DNA of 64,000 nucleotides from JALZAI01 sp038212215 (GTDB taxonomy: Bacteria; Actinomycetota; Actinomycetes; Mycobacteriales; Jatrophihabitantaceae). The DNA is taken from the NCBI GenBank assembly GCA_038212215.1, contig JBBQUT010000017.1:1-64000 (forward strand), in the 5' to 3' direction. A model generated the notes under the pieces. That model made no database searches. It was not told the DNA's origin and saw only the letters and a list, made by a program, of their open reading frames with translations. How positions within the stretch are numbered: position 1 is the first letter of the stretch; every line of letters begins with the position of its first letter. The position numbers and the translations under genes were made by a program. This document shows positions 16,929 through 25,158 of this stretch, piece after piece.

Positions 16929-18202
16929 TGGATATGCCAGGCGGCGTCGATTCTGCGCTGAGGGTGTCGCCGGCGATGCCGAACGAGTTGATCGTGTCGA
17001 GCGAGTATTTTCCGCTTGTTCGCGCCACCCTCGATACGTTTGGCATCAAGTCCGCTGATCCGCAAACGGTCGACATCAGCACCGAGTTGGGCTTGACCCG
17101 CCTCTTGCTGACAGCCGCCGGCGCAGAGCGCACATTCAGGCACGCGGACCACGGCGATCGCTTGCTCATCGACAAGGTCGTTGGAGCGATGCGCGCCCGG
17201 TTCTACAAGGACTACCAGGGCTGGTCACCGCCAATGGCCGTCAACCACGTGATGAATCACGTGGCGGTCAGCGGGGAGGTGACCTTCGGTGGCGACGGTG
17301 AGATCCGCGACGCCGGTGAGGTCACCTTCGGCGGTGGGGGGCGCCCCGCGACATCCCAAGAGCCGCCCTGGCCGCAGCGCGGGGCGGGGCCGGGCCACGG
17401 AGTTCGCGTCGGTGTCGTCGACACGCTCTTCGTCCCGCAGCCGTGGCAGGCAGGGGGTTGGGCCGCACGCTATTCCGATCAGGCGCACGACCCTGAACCG
17501 TTCATCACATCCGGCCATGCCACCTTCATCACCGGGCTGATCCTGCACCAGGCCCCCGGCGCGACCGTGGAAATCCGTCACGCACTCGACGACACCGGTA
17601 CCGCCCGTGTGTGGGACGTCGCGAAGGAAATCGTCGCCTTCGGCCGTGCCGGCGTGGACGTGCTCAACCTGTCGTTCGCCTGTTACACCGATGACGGGCA
17701 ACCGCCGCTCGCGCTGGTAAACGCCGTCAATCGGCTCGACCCTGACACCGTGGTCGTAGCGGCCGCCGGAAACCTGGCGCCGGAATTGAACGGCGCCACA
17801 CCGCCAGCCTGGCCCGCCGCATTCGACAAGGTCGTCGCCGTCGGGGCAGTGGACCACGCGGGTGGCAGGGCGCCGTTCAGCCCGCTCGCGCCCTGGATCG
17901 ACGTTGCCGCGCTGGGCGTCGATGTCCGCAGCACGTTTCTCGACGGCCGGGTCCGGGTCGGCGCAGGCGGCGCTGGCTCGGGGAGCACAGGCGCGATCGA
18001 GGAGTTTCACGGCTACGCGCGCTGGAGCGGTACGTCCTTCGCTGCTGCGCTCGTCAGTGGGACGATCGCCGCAGGGATCCAGCCCGAGCGGATCACCGCG
18101 CGGCAGTCGCTGGACGACACAATGGCAGCGTTGCGAGCCTGCTCGCCCCGAAGCACGCACGGTGGCGGCATCCCGTACCTGAACGTGCAGCCGCCGAACT
18201 GA
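16928..18202 (+). CDS. Subtilisin-like S8 serine protease
   Basis: A 424-residue S8 peptidase with a complete active site: Asp165 in GVVDTLF, His197 in SGHATFITGLI, oxyanion Asn282 in VAAAGNLAP and Ser370 in WSGTSFAAALVSG. The first ~155 residues are not a signal peptide; they contain two near-copies of the motif GEVTFGG (around residues 118 and 130) and may be an N-terminal sensing or substrate-docking domain. Start ATG 16928 overlaps the previous stop (TGATG); ATG 16934 is an alternative. Without a signal peptide the enzyme is probably cytoplasmic. Its pairing with a CHAT protease recalls modules in which one protease responds to or activates another. Confidence 0.88.
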   Translation: MDMPGGVDSALRVSPAMPNELIVSSEYFPLVRATLDTFGIKSADPQTVDISTELGLTRLLLTAAGAERTFRHADHGDRLLIDKVVGAMRARFYKDYQGWSPPMAVNHVMNHVAVSGEVTFGGDGEIRDAGEVTFGGGGRPATSQEPPWPQRGAGPGHGVRVGVVDTLFVPQPWQAGGWAARYSDQAHDPEPFITSGHATFITGLILHQAPGATVEIRHALDDTGTARVWDVAKEIVAFGRAGVDVLNLSFACYTDDGQPPLALVNAVNRLDPDTVVVAAAGNLAPELNGATPPAWPAAFDKVVAVGAVDHAGGRAPFSPLAPWIDVAALGVDVRSTFLDGRVRVGAGGAGSGSTGAIEEFHGYARWSGTSFAAALVSGTIAAGIQPERITARQSLDDTMAALRACSPRSTHGGGIPYLNVQPPN

Positions 18203-18275
18203 GTGTCGCCGCCGGCGAGCGACATCGACGGTCGATCCGAGGTGACATCTCGCGCGCCACCGCGTCTTATTAGAT

Positions 18276-18869
18276 GTGACCCGTCCCGTCCTTGACACCG
18301 ATGAGCCGCCCGCTGATGACACGCGCTCTGCTGAGCCTGCCTTGCGGGTGCACGCACTCCGGACGATCCAGGCCGTGAAGCACGCGCCAGACACTGCGGT
18401 CGCCCGCCTGTTCGACACGCACTACGTCGCGCTCGTGCGGTTGGCGCTGCATCTTGTCGACGACCAGGGCAGCGCCGAAGACCTCGTCCAGGACGTGTTC
18501 CTGGCCATGCAACGGCGCGGCGAACCGCCCGACGATCCCCGGCGTTACCTCCAAAGAGCGGTCGTGAACCGCGCCCGCTCGATGTTACGACGGCGCCGGG
18601 TCGCCCGGGCGTTCGTCCCTCAGCGCGAGGTTCACGCCGCAGCAGCGGACGAGCAGACCCTGCGCGACGACCGTCGGCGCATCGTGCTCGCCGCACTGCG
18701 GAAACTGCCGACGCGTCAACGTGAGGTAGCCGTGCTGCGCTTTTACGAGGACCTCGACAACACCACCATCGCCGAATTGCTCGGCATCAGCCCCAGCGCC
18801 GTGTCTACCGCGCTATCGCGCGCGCTGGCGGCGCTCACGACCTCGATCGAGGGCACCCGCAATGACTGA
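18276..18869 (+). CDS. ECF-family RNA polymerase sigma factor
   Basis: A 197-residue sigma factor of the SigE/SigM-like ECF type. Region 2: VARLFDTHYVALVRLALHL and QGSAEDLVQDVFLAMQRR. Region 4: LRKLPTRQREVAVLRFYEDL and the helix-turn-helix TTIAELLGISPSAVSTALSR. A 23-residue polar extension precedes region 2. GTG 18276 is the annotated start. It overlaps the next gene, a single-pass membrane protein, by 8 bases, the usual sigma/anti-sigma linkage. It follows the protease operon after 73 bases on the same strand and may be co-expressed with it. Confidence 0.9.
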   Translation: MTRPVLDTDEPPADDTRSAEPALRVHALRTIQAVKHAPDTAVARLFDTHYVALVRLALHLVDDQGSAEDLVQDVFLAMQRRGEPPDDPRRYLQRAVVNRARSMLRRRRVARAFVPQREVHAAAADEQTLRDDRRRIVLAALRKLPTRQREVAVLRFYEDLDNTTIAELLGISPSAVSTALSRALAALTTSIEGTRND

Positions 18870-19578
18870 CATCGAACCGATCCTGCGTGCGGCGCTCGAC
18901 GATCGAGCCCGCACCGTCACATCCGAAACCCTCCTGCGCCCGCACCTCGATTCGCGCCGCGGCCGGTCTGCGCGCTGGTTGCCCGCCGCAGCAACCGCTG
19001 CCGTCGTCGTGACGATCGCGGTAGTCGTTGCGCTGTTCGCCCAGTCGGACCGCACTGCACGCCAACCGCCAGCTGGCGGCGGGAATCCAGGCTTCGTCGG
19101 CTACACCTGGACGGTGGCAAATGTCCGCGGGCTGGGTCACGTCGTCAACGTGACGCCGACCCCGGTGCCTACCGGAATCGACCCAGGATTCGCCCAATCG
19201 AGAGATGCGTCTATTGCCTTCGACAACGCAGGCAATCTTTACGGGTGGGACAGCGTGAATGGCTTCAGCGGTACCTACAAGCTGACCAACGACGGATTTG
19301 GCGCGCGAAAGGTAGCCAGCACAGCCGTGGGATACGCCGGCACCGATCAGACGATCATTACGCTGCAGCTGGCATTTGCCCGGATTCTCGCCGGCAGCGA
19401 CGTCGGCGCGGCGGTCGACGGTCAGACCCTCACCCTTTCGAGCGGCCCGCTGAACATCACCTTCCACCGCGCGGGCGCGGCGCCGTCGCGGACGCCGACA
19501 CCCTCTGCAACCGTCGATGTGGGATCCACCGACTCTGCTGTGTACTCCGGCGCGGCCTCTGCACCGTCAGGGCCCTGA
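18862..19578 (+). CDS. Single-pass membrane protein, likely partner of the sigma factor
   Basis: A 238-residue protein: about 35 cytoplasmic residues (DIEPILRAALDDRARTVTSE), one membrane segment at ~39-60 (LPAAATAAVVVTIAVVVALF), then an extracytoplasmic beta-rich domain of ~150 residues and a Ser/Thr/Pro tail. This is the topology of an anti-sigma factor, and the gene overlaps the sigma gene by 8 bases. The short cytoplasmic part lacks the HxxxCxxC zinc motif, so it would not be a ZAS-type anti-sigma. Confidence 0.65.
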   Translation: MTDIEPILRAALDDRARTVTSETLLRPHLDSRRGRSARWLPAAATAAVVVTIAVVVALFAQSDRTARQPPAGGGNPGFVGYTWTVANVRGLGHVVNVTPTPVPTGIDPGFAQSRDASIAFDNAGNLYGWDSVNGFSGTYKLTNDGFGARKVASTAVGYAGTDQTIITLQLAFARILAGSDVGAAVDGQTLTLSSGPLNITFHRAGAAPSRTPTPSATVDVGSTDSAVYSGAASAPSGP

Positions 19579-19627
19579 GAAGGGCGGCGCGGCGTGTCGG
19601 CAGCGGCCGGGCACGATCGGCGCAACG

Positions 19628-19906
19628 ATGGCAGGTATGGGCAATGCTCGCTGTTCGATCACGCTGCACACCGTCCACGGCCTCGTCACGACTGATACCG
19701 AGCACTTGCTCCAAGCAGGGGTTGCCGTCGACACGGACCTCTCCGACGCCGAGGTCGTGATGGGCTTCGTCACGGGCCGGTTGCAGCAGTTCGGCCACAT
19801 CGCCTTTATCGACGCGGACGGTGCGGTCCAAGCTGTCCTCACCCATGCCATCGACGAGATCACCGTTGAGCGCGATCACGGTCCGTCTGGAACTTCGCTT
19901 CAATAG
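19628..19906 (+). CDS. Small hypothetical protein
   Basis: A 92-residue ORF beginning at ATG 19628 (ATG 19637 also possible). The translation reads as a compact beta-alpha protein (CSITLHTVHGLVTTDTEHLL, AEVVMGFVTGRLQQFGHIAF, QAVLTHAIDEITVER) with normal amino-acid balance, unlike the opposite-strand ORF at the same place. No family recognised. It is 50 bases after the membrane protein and 37 before the next gene, all on the plus strand. Confidence 0.5.
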   Translation: MAGMGNARCSITLHTVHGLVTTDTEHLLQAGVAVDTDLSDAEVVMGFVTGRLQQFGHIAFIDADGAVQAVLTHAIDEITVERDHGPSGTSLQ

Positions 19907-19943
19907 GGGTACGGACAGGACACCGCGTGGGTATCGTCTGCGC

Positions 19944-20417
19944 ATGTCTGATCTTGTCGGCGACTACACAAGTGCCAAGCACCCGGAACGGCCCGTCGCG
20001 CGCCGTCGGGTGGCAGGCTTGGACGACGCGACAGTTGCGGCCGTCGGCAAGCTTTCCGAGGCTCTGGAAGTGGTCGAAAGCGCGCGCGGACTGCTCTACC
20101 AGTTCCACCGCATGTCCGGCACTGCCGATCTCGCGTTGGGTGACGCCGTCAGTCAGTTGCGGGCGGCCGGTCACGGTGCACTGGCCGATGGCATCAACGA
20201 GGTGCTCGTCGGACGTGACGTTCTCCCAGGCAAGTGGACGTTCGAAATCGTCGAGGAATACGACACGCAATATTGGTCGGTGTTTCGTGCCGTCGAGCAG
20301 CGGGTACGGGCAAGCCTCACCGGAGACGTCAAGCATGTTTTCGAGGCCGAGATGAAGCATCGCGAACAGGGTGTCACCGTCAGCGAAAATTTGTCGACAT
20401 CGCGACACCGCGACTAG
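19944..20417 (+). CDS. Conserved-looking actinobacterial hypothetical protein
   Basis: A 157-residue soluble helical protein. ATG 19944 is preferred to upstream starts because the protein-like sequence begins at MSDLVGDYTS. Central helices (ALEVVESARGLLYQFHRMSG, GDAVSQLRAAGHGALADGI) lead to EIVEEYDTQYWSVFRAVEQR and a Glu/Lys-rich tail. No catalytic motif is recognised. Last gene of the plus-strand run before the catabolic island. Function unknown. Confidence 0.65.
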   Translation: MSDLVGDYTSAKHPERPVARRRVAGLDDATVAAVGKLSEALEVVESARGLLYQFHRMSGTADLALGDAVSQLRAAGHGALADGINEVLVGRDVLPGKWTFEIVEEYDTQYWSVFRAVEQRVRASLTGDVKHVFEAEMKHREQGVTVSENLSTSRHRD

Positions 20418-20569
20418 CCCGCCGGGGCGACGAAGGTTCGCTCCGGTTGAGTGAGGAGCACCCTGTCGATGCGAAAGCCCGCCGCTCGCGAGGGTGCACC
20501 CCGCCAACTATGCCCGCCCGTCGAACAGATCGACAGCTGACTCGGAGGTTGCTGTCGTGATGTGCGTGC

Positions 20570-21187
20570 TTACCGCTCGCCTTCGGCACGGAGATGGACG
20601 ACGACGTCGGCCACCGTGACGATGTCGGCGTATTTCGCGGACAGATCGAAAAGATTCGCATCGTGCACCGCATCGTCGCGATCGCCGCAGGCATCGCCGA
20701 CGACGAGCGGCGCGAATCCGTGCTGCAGGGCATCGGTCGCCGTCGCCCGGATGCATCCCGACGTCGACACCCCGGCAATGAAGAGGGTGTCGATGCTCGC
20801 CGCCCGCAGCGTCGACGCCAGCGATGTCGCGAAGAATGCGGACGCGTACTGCTTGACCACGACGACCTCGCCTGCTTCGGGTGCGACGTCGGGTTCGAAG
20901 GCAGCGAGCGGGCTGCCTTCGGTGAGTAGCGACAGCGCCGGTACCTTACGCACGAACAGACCGGCATCGGCCATCCCGGCGCAGTACGCGACGCGGGTAT
21001 GCAGCACCGGGGTGCCTGCCGCACGAGCAGCACCCAGCAACGCCGAGCAGCCGGTCACCGCCGACCGGTCAGGCAGGCACATCGGCGATTCGGCGCTGTA
21101 GTACGCCCGCATCATGTCCACGATCAGCAGGGCGGGACGCGTCCCGAAGCCAAGGTCGCCGCCGAATCCTTCGGCGTGCGCGGTCAT
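20570..21187 (-). CDS. Isochorismatase-family cysteine hydrolase
   Basis: A 205-residue hydrolase with the family catalytic set: Asp in ALLIVDMMRAY near residue 24, Lys in VVVVKQYASAFF near 110, and Cys in FIAGVSTSGCIRAT near 145. The family includes N-carbamoylsarcosine amidase, nicotinamidase and other amide hydrolases. It overlaps the hydantoinase B stop by ATGA and is the last gene of the GntR-led operon. Beside a hydantoinase it could hydrolyse an N-carbamoyl or other amide product; the substrate is not determined. Confidence 0.87.
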   Translation of the reverse strand: MTAHAEGFGGDLGFGTRPALLIVDMMRAYYSAESPMCLPDRSAVTGCSALLGAARAAGTPVLHTRVAYCAGMADAGLFVRKVPALSLLTEGSPLAAFEPDVAPEAGEVVVVKQYASAFFATSLASTLRAASIDTLFIAGVSTSGCIRATATDALQHGFAPLVVGDACGDRDDAVHDANLFDLSAKYADIVTVADVVVHLRAEGER

Positions 21188-23058
21188 CTGGCGATCGGTC
21201 GCGTCGGCGCCGGCAGTCCCGTCTCCTCCTGGCAGCGCTCCAGTATCTGCGCAAGCGGCGGGCCCATGTCGAAGACTGGCAGTTCGGCGGGACGGTCGGC
21301 CCGCATCGCTGCGCGCAACTGTTCGGTGGCATCGGCGTCCACCACCGAGCCGACGTCGTCGAGAACCACGCCGTAACGGCGCGCTCCCTTGCTAGTGACG
21401 AGGCCGCGGCGCACTTCTAGGGCGACCAGGTCGGGTTCGCGCTGGAGCGGATCACCCCAACCACCACCGCCCCACGTGACGAAGTGCAGAACGTCGCCGG
21501 GCAGCACCGGCACGTCATGGCACTTACTGGGCAACACCTGGTGCGAGCCGTCCGCGCGGTCAAGCCACTTTGTGCCGCGTGAACCCGGCGTCCCACCGTT
21601 GACGCCCCAGGGGTAAGTGAGCCACCGGTCGTCGTGGATGGCGATCGCGCCGGGCTCTAGGAAGTGGTAGGCGACGTCGACGCCGTTGCCGCCACGGTGC
21701 AGCCCGGCGCCACCGGAGTCGGCAATCGTCTCCCATTTCTCGATCCGCAGCGGATAGTAGGATTCCAGGAATTCGCAGGGAATGTTCACAAAACTGGGCC
21801 AGAGCGAGTGCCCGTCAGGCCCATCGCCCATCGGTCTGCCAGGAATACCACCAAAACCGATCGAATACAGCTGGAACCACTCGCCTTTGCGTTCGCCGGT
21901 CGCGTAGTTGCCCGAGTACATGAAGTGCGGGCTGGAAGAGAAACCCGCCGCATTGAGCAACGCCGGATTCGTCTGCCCGAGCAGCCCACCGAACAGGTCA
22001 AAAACGCGACCGATGCCGTGGTTGCGGGCATTGAGCGCCGCTGGATACTTCGGTTTCCAGTAAGAACCGTCCGGAATGGTCACGTCGACCAGCGGGTAGA
22101 ACCCGTCGTTCCAGAGAATCTGCGGGTCTGCCACGGTAATCATGTAAATCCCGAAGAACATCCGAATCAGGTTCTCGTTGATGTAGTAGTTGACTGGCCC
22201 CACGGCCTGCGGCGAACTTCCGGTCAAGTCGAGGTGCACCTTGTCGCCGGTCCGGGTGAGGGCCATCTTCAACTCGTACGGTCCGTAGCCGACTCCGTCG
22301 TCGCACACGTAGTCGGTGAACCTGAGTGTCCTGCCTTCTTCGAACACCATCGACAGCAGGACCTTCATGGCGTCGTAGTTGCGCTGCAGCAGCGCATCGA
22401 GGGCGGAAAGGTAGGTAGCGGTTCCGAATCGCTCGCACATCTCTTGGACGCGTCGCGCGGCGGTGCGGCATGCTGCGACCAAGCCGCCCAGATCGGCACG
22501 GTTCCAGTCCGGAACACGGACCTGATTCAGAATGATGCGCAGTGCGTCCTCGTTGAGCCGGCCGGCGCTGTAGAGCCGGAAGGGCGGGATCACCACACCC
22601 TCTTCGAAGATGGTGCGCGCGTCGGTGGGCATCGAACTCGGAGTCTTTCCGCCGACGTCTGACATGTGCCCGAACATCGACGCCCAACCTACGACGCGAC
22701 CACCGACATAGATCGGCAGCACGACAAGCCAGTCGTTCGCGTGGCTGATCGCGGCCCCGCAGGCGTATGGGTCCGAGGTCAGTAGCACGTCGCCTTCGCC
22801 GATCTCGCCGTCGAAACCGTTGAGGAAGTCGGGGATCGACAAACCGAACTGACCGACCACCATCTTGCCGCTCGGATCGGCGATGAGTGGGAACTCGTCG
22901 TGCTGCTCGCGGATTCCCGGCGACAGAGCGGTGCGGAACAGGACCTCGTCCATCTCGTAACGGGCGTTACGGAGGGCGTTCTCGATGAGATCGAGCGTGA
23001 CCGGATCGACGTCGACCTTTTCGACCGCCGCGGTTTCGGATTCGAGGATGCGGGCCAT
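21184..23058 (-). CDS. Hydantoinase B / oxoprolinase family subunit
   Basis: A 624-residue HyuB-type protein. Family landmarks are DPVTLDLIENALRNARYEMD at the N-terminus, IADPSGKMVVGQFGLSIP, VLLTSDPYACGAAISHANDW and the C-terminal GGGGWGDPLQREP. With HyuA it forms an ATP-dependent ring-opening hydrolase acting on cyclic amides such as hydantoins, 5-oxoproline or lactams. It follows HyuA after 4 bases. In the context of indole-type catabolism a lactam (oxindole) substrate is possible, as for the related enzyme of anaerobic indole-acetate degradation. Confidence 0.9.
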   Translation of the reverse strand: MARILESETAAVEKVDVDPVTLDLIENALRNARYEMDEVLFRTALSPGIREQHDEFPLIADPSGKMVVGQFGLSIPDFLNGFDGEIGEGDVLLTSDPYACGAAISHANDWLVVLPIYVGGRVVGWASMFGHMSDVGGKTPSSMPTDARTIFEEGVVIPPFRLYSAGRLNEDALRIILNQVRVPDWNRADLGGLVAACRTAARRVQEMCERFGTATYLSALDALLQRNYDAMKVLLSMVFEEGRTLRFTDYVCDDGVGYGPYELKMALTRTGDKVHLDLTGSSPQAVGPVNYYINENLIRMFFGIYMITVADPQILWNDGFYPLVDVTIPDGSYWKPKYPAALNARNHGIGRVFDLFGGLLGQTNPALLNAAGFSSSPHFMYSGNYATGERKGEWFQLYSIGFGGIPGRPMGDGPDGHSLWPSFVNIPCEFLESYYPLRIEKWETIADSGGAGLHRGGNGVDVAYHFLEPGAIAIHDDRWLTYPWGVNGGTPGSRGTKWLDRADGSHQVLPSKCHDVPVLPGDVLHFVTWGGGGWGDPLQREPDLVALEVRRGLVTSKGARRYGVVLDDVGSVVDADATEQLRAAMRADRPAELPVFDMGPPLAQILERCQEETGLPAPTRPIAR

Positions 23059-23062
23059 GATC

Positions 23063-25129
23063 TCAGGACTCCTTCGACGTCGCAGGCTCGATGAGTAAGC
23101 TGCCGCTCGGATGGGTGGTGGCGGCGTGGCCGGGCAGGACGAGAGTTGTCGAGTCCATCTCGGTGACGATCGCCGGGCCGACTACCGCGTCCCCGGCACG
23201 TAGCTTTGCCCGGTCGTAGACCGCGGCAGAGACGAACTCGCCGCCGACGTAAATGCGGGCCGTCGCGGTCAGCGCGTTTGCGGGATCGCCGTTGCCGTCG
23301 GGCAGTGCGATCGGCGCCACGTGCGGACGCGGCCCGGTGACGGTGGCTCGCGCGTTCACGAGCTCGTGGTCGACGCTGAGGATGAAGGAGAACAGCCGGT
23401 CGTGCTCGGCGTCGAACTGCGCGGCGAGAGCGGTGAGCACGTCCTCCGACGCCAGCACATCTGCGGCGATGTCCACCGGGATGTCGTTGCCCTGTCCGAA
23501 GTAGCGGACGTCGATCTGGTACGCGAGGCTTTGATCGGACGTTGCGATGCCCTGCGCTGCCAACCGCTTCGACGCGTGCCCGGACAGTTCCTGCAGGATG
23601 GCACGCAGTTCGGCGGCGTCGAGGTCGCGGAAGCGTCGCAGCAACGTTCGGGCGCTCTCGTCACGTACCGACGTCGTGGCATCACCGAGGGCGCACAACA
23701 CGCCGGGCGACGGCGGCACGATGACCGGCCACGCACCGGTGAGGCGGCCGAGGGCGTTGGCGTGCAAGGGGCCTGCGCCGCCAAACGCAATCAGCGCGAA
23801 GTCGCGCGGATCGTGTCCCTTCTGCACGCTGATCAGGCGCAAGCCGCCGAGCATGTTCTCGTTGACGATGTCAATGATCCCGGCTGCGGCCTGCTCCAAC
23901 GTCAGACCCATCGCATCAGCGACTTTCTGCACCGCCGATCGGGAAGCCTCGACATCAAGGGTGATCTCGCCGCCGGCGAGCGTGCTGGGCAGGTAGCCGA
24001 GCACCACGTTTGCGTCGGTCACGGTCGGCTCAGTGCCGCCGCGCGCATACGCCGCGGGTCCGGGATCCGCGCCGGCCGACTGCGGGCCGACACGCAGCGC
24101 ACGCGTGAGCTCGGGGACGTGTGCGATGGAGCCGCCGCCCGCTCCGACGGTGGTCACGTCGACACCTGAAGCGCGCACCGTCAGGTCACCGATCCGCGTC
24201 TCACGGCCGATGCTCGGCGCGAGATCCCGCACGAGCGCGACGTCAGTCGACGTCCCGCCCATATCGAAGGTGAGCAGGTCCCGCTGGCCACACTGTTCTG
24301 CCACCCATACGGCTCCTGTCACGCCGCCTGCCGGACCGGACAGCAGCATCGTGACCGGCGCGCTCGCGGCAGCCGTAGCGGCGCAGAGCCCGCCGTCGCT
24401 GCGCAGGATGGACAGGGTCGCGCCGAGCCGTTGCTCGTCGAGCTTGTTGGTGAGGCTGGTGATGTAACGCCCGACATTCGGTTGCACGTAGCTGTTCACC
24501 ACCGTGGTGAGCGCGCGCTCGTACTCGCGCAGTTCCGGCAGCACCACGCTCGACAACGACACAGTGATGCCCGGCAGTTCTTTGGCCGCAAGTTCGGCCA
24601 GGCGCTGCTCGTGCGCGCCGTTGGCGAAGGCGTTGATCAGCGAGATGGCGAGCGCTTCGATACCGGCGTCGCGCAACGACGCCAGGGCCGCCCGGGCAGC
24701 GTCCTGGTCGAGTTCCTGGATCACCGAGCCGTCGCTGGCGATTCGTTCAGGTACCTCGACGGTATTTTCCAGTGCCGCCAAGGGTTCCGGCTTCGGCCAG
24801 ATGATCCAGCCGGCCAGGCCACCTGGCACGAACGAGCGCGCGATTTGCAGCACCTGCCGGAATCCCTTGGTGGTCACCAGCCCCACCTTGGCGCCCTTGC
24901 CCTCCAGAATGGCGTTCGTCGCTACAGTCGTGCCGTGCAGCACCGCTCCGACTGCGGCGCGCTCGATACCGGCTTGCTGGCACACCTGGTCGATACCGGC
25001 GAGCACGCCGATCGACTGATCCCGCGGTATGGAGGAGGTTTTGGCGCGCCACGTCCGTCCGCTGTCCTCGTCCACGAGCAACACGTCGGTGAATGTGCCA
25101 CCGACGTCCACACCGAGCCGGTACGTCAT
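23063..25129 (-). CDS. Hydantoinase A / oxoprolinase family subunit
   Basis: A 688-residue HyuA-type ATPase of the ASKHA fold. The N-terminal phosphate motif YRLGVDVGGTFTDVLLVDE and the second motif LTFDMGGTSTDVALV are intact, and VTMLLSGPAGGVTGA and ITEMDSTTLVLPG are also typical. ATG 25129 has GGAGG upstream, so the longer frame is rejected. It couples ATP hydrolysis to opening of a cyclic amide with HyuB. It lies 29 bases after the CoA-transferase gene in one operon. Confidence 0.92.
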   Translation of the reverse strand: MTYRLGVDVGGTFTDVLLVDEDSGRTWRAKTSSIPRDQSIGVLAGIDQVCQQAGIERAAVGAVLHGTTVATNAILEGKGAKVGLVTTKGFRQVLQIARSFVPGGLAGWIIWPKPEPLAALENTVEVPERIASDGSVIQELDQDAARAALASLRDAGIEALAISLINAFANGAHEQRLAELAAKELPGITVSLSSVVLPELREYERALTTVVNSYVQPNVGRYITSLTNKLDEQRLGATLSILRSDGGLCAATAAASAPVTMLLSGPAGGVTGAVWVAEQCGQRDLLTFDMGGTSTDVALVRDLAPSIGRETRIGDLTVRASGVDVTTVGAGGGSIAHVPELTRALRVGPQSAGADPGPAAYARGGTEPTVTDANVVLGYLPSTLAGGEITLDVEASRSAVQKVADAMGLTLEQAAAGIIDIVNENMLGGLRLISVQKGHDPRDFALIAFGGAGPLHANALGRLTGAWPVIVPPSPGVLCALGDATTSVRDESARTLLRRFRDLDAAELRAILQELSGHASKRLAAQGIATSDQSLAYQIDVRYFGQGNDIPVDIAADVLASEDVLTALAAQFDAEHDRLFSFILSVDHELVNARATVTGPRPHVAPIALPDGNGDPANALTATARIYVGGEFVSAAVYDRAKLRAGDAVVGPAIVTEMDSTTLVLPGHAATTHPSGSLLIEPATSKES

Positions 25130-25158
25130 CGTGTGCCTCCAGATTCGTTGACGGAACG

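Noticed and set aside
17225..18418. 397-codon minus-strand ORF opposite the subtilase
   Set aside because: It is a high-GC shadow of the S8 gene; composition is Arg/Val/Gly-rich without motifs, while the plus strand carries a complete catalytic triad.
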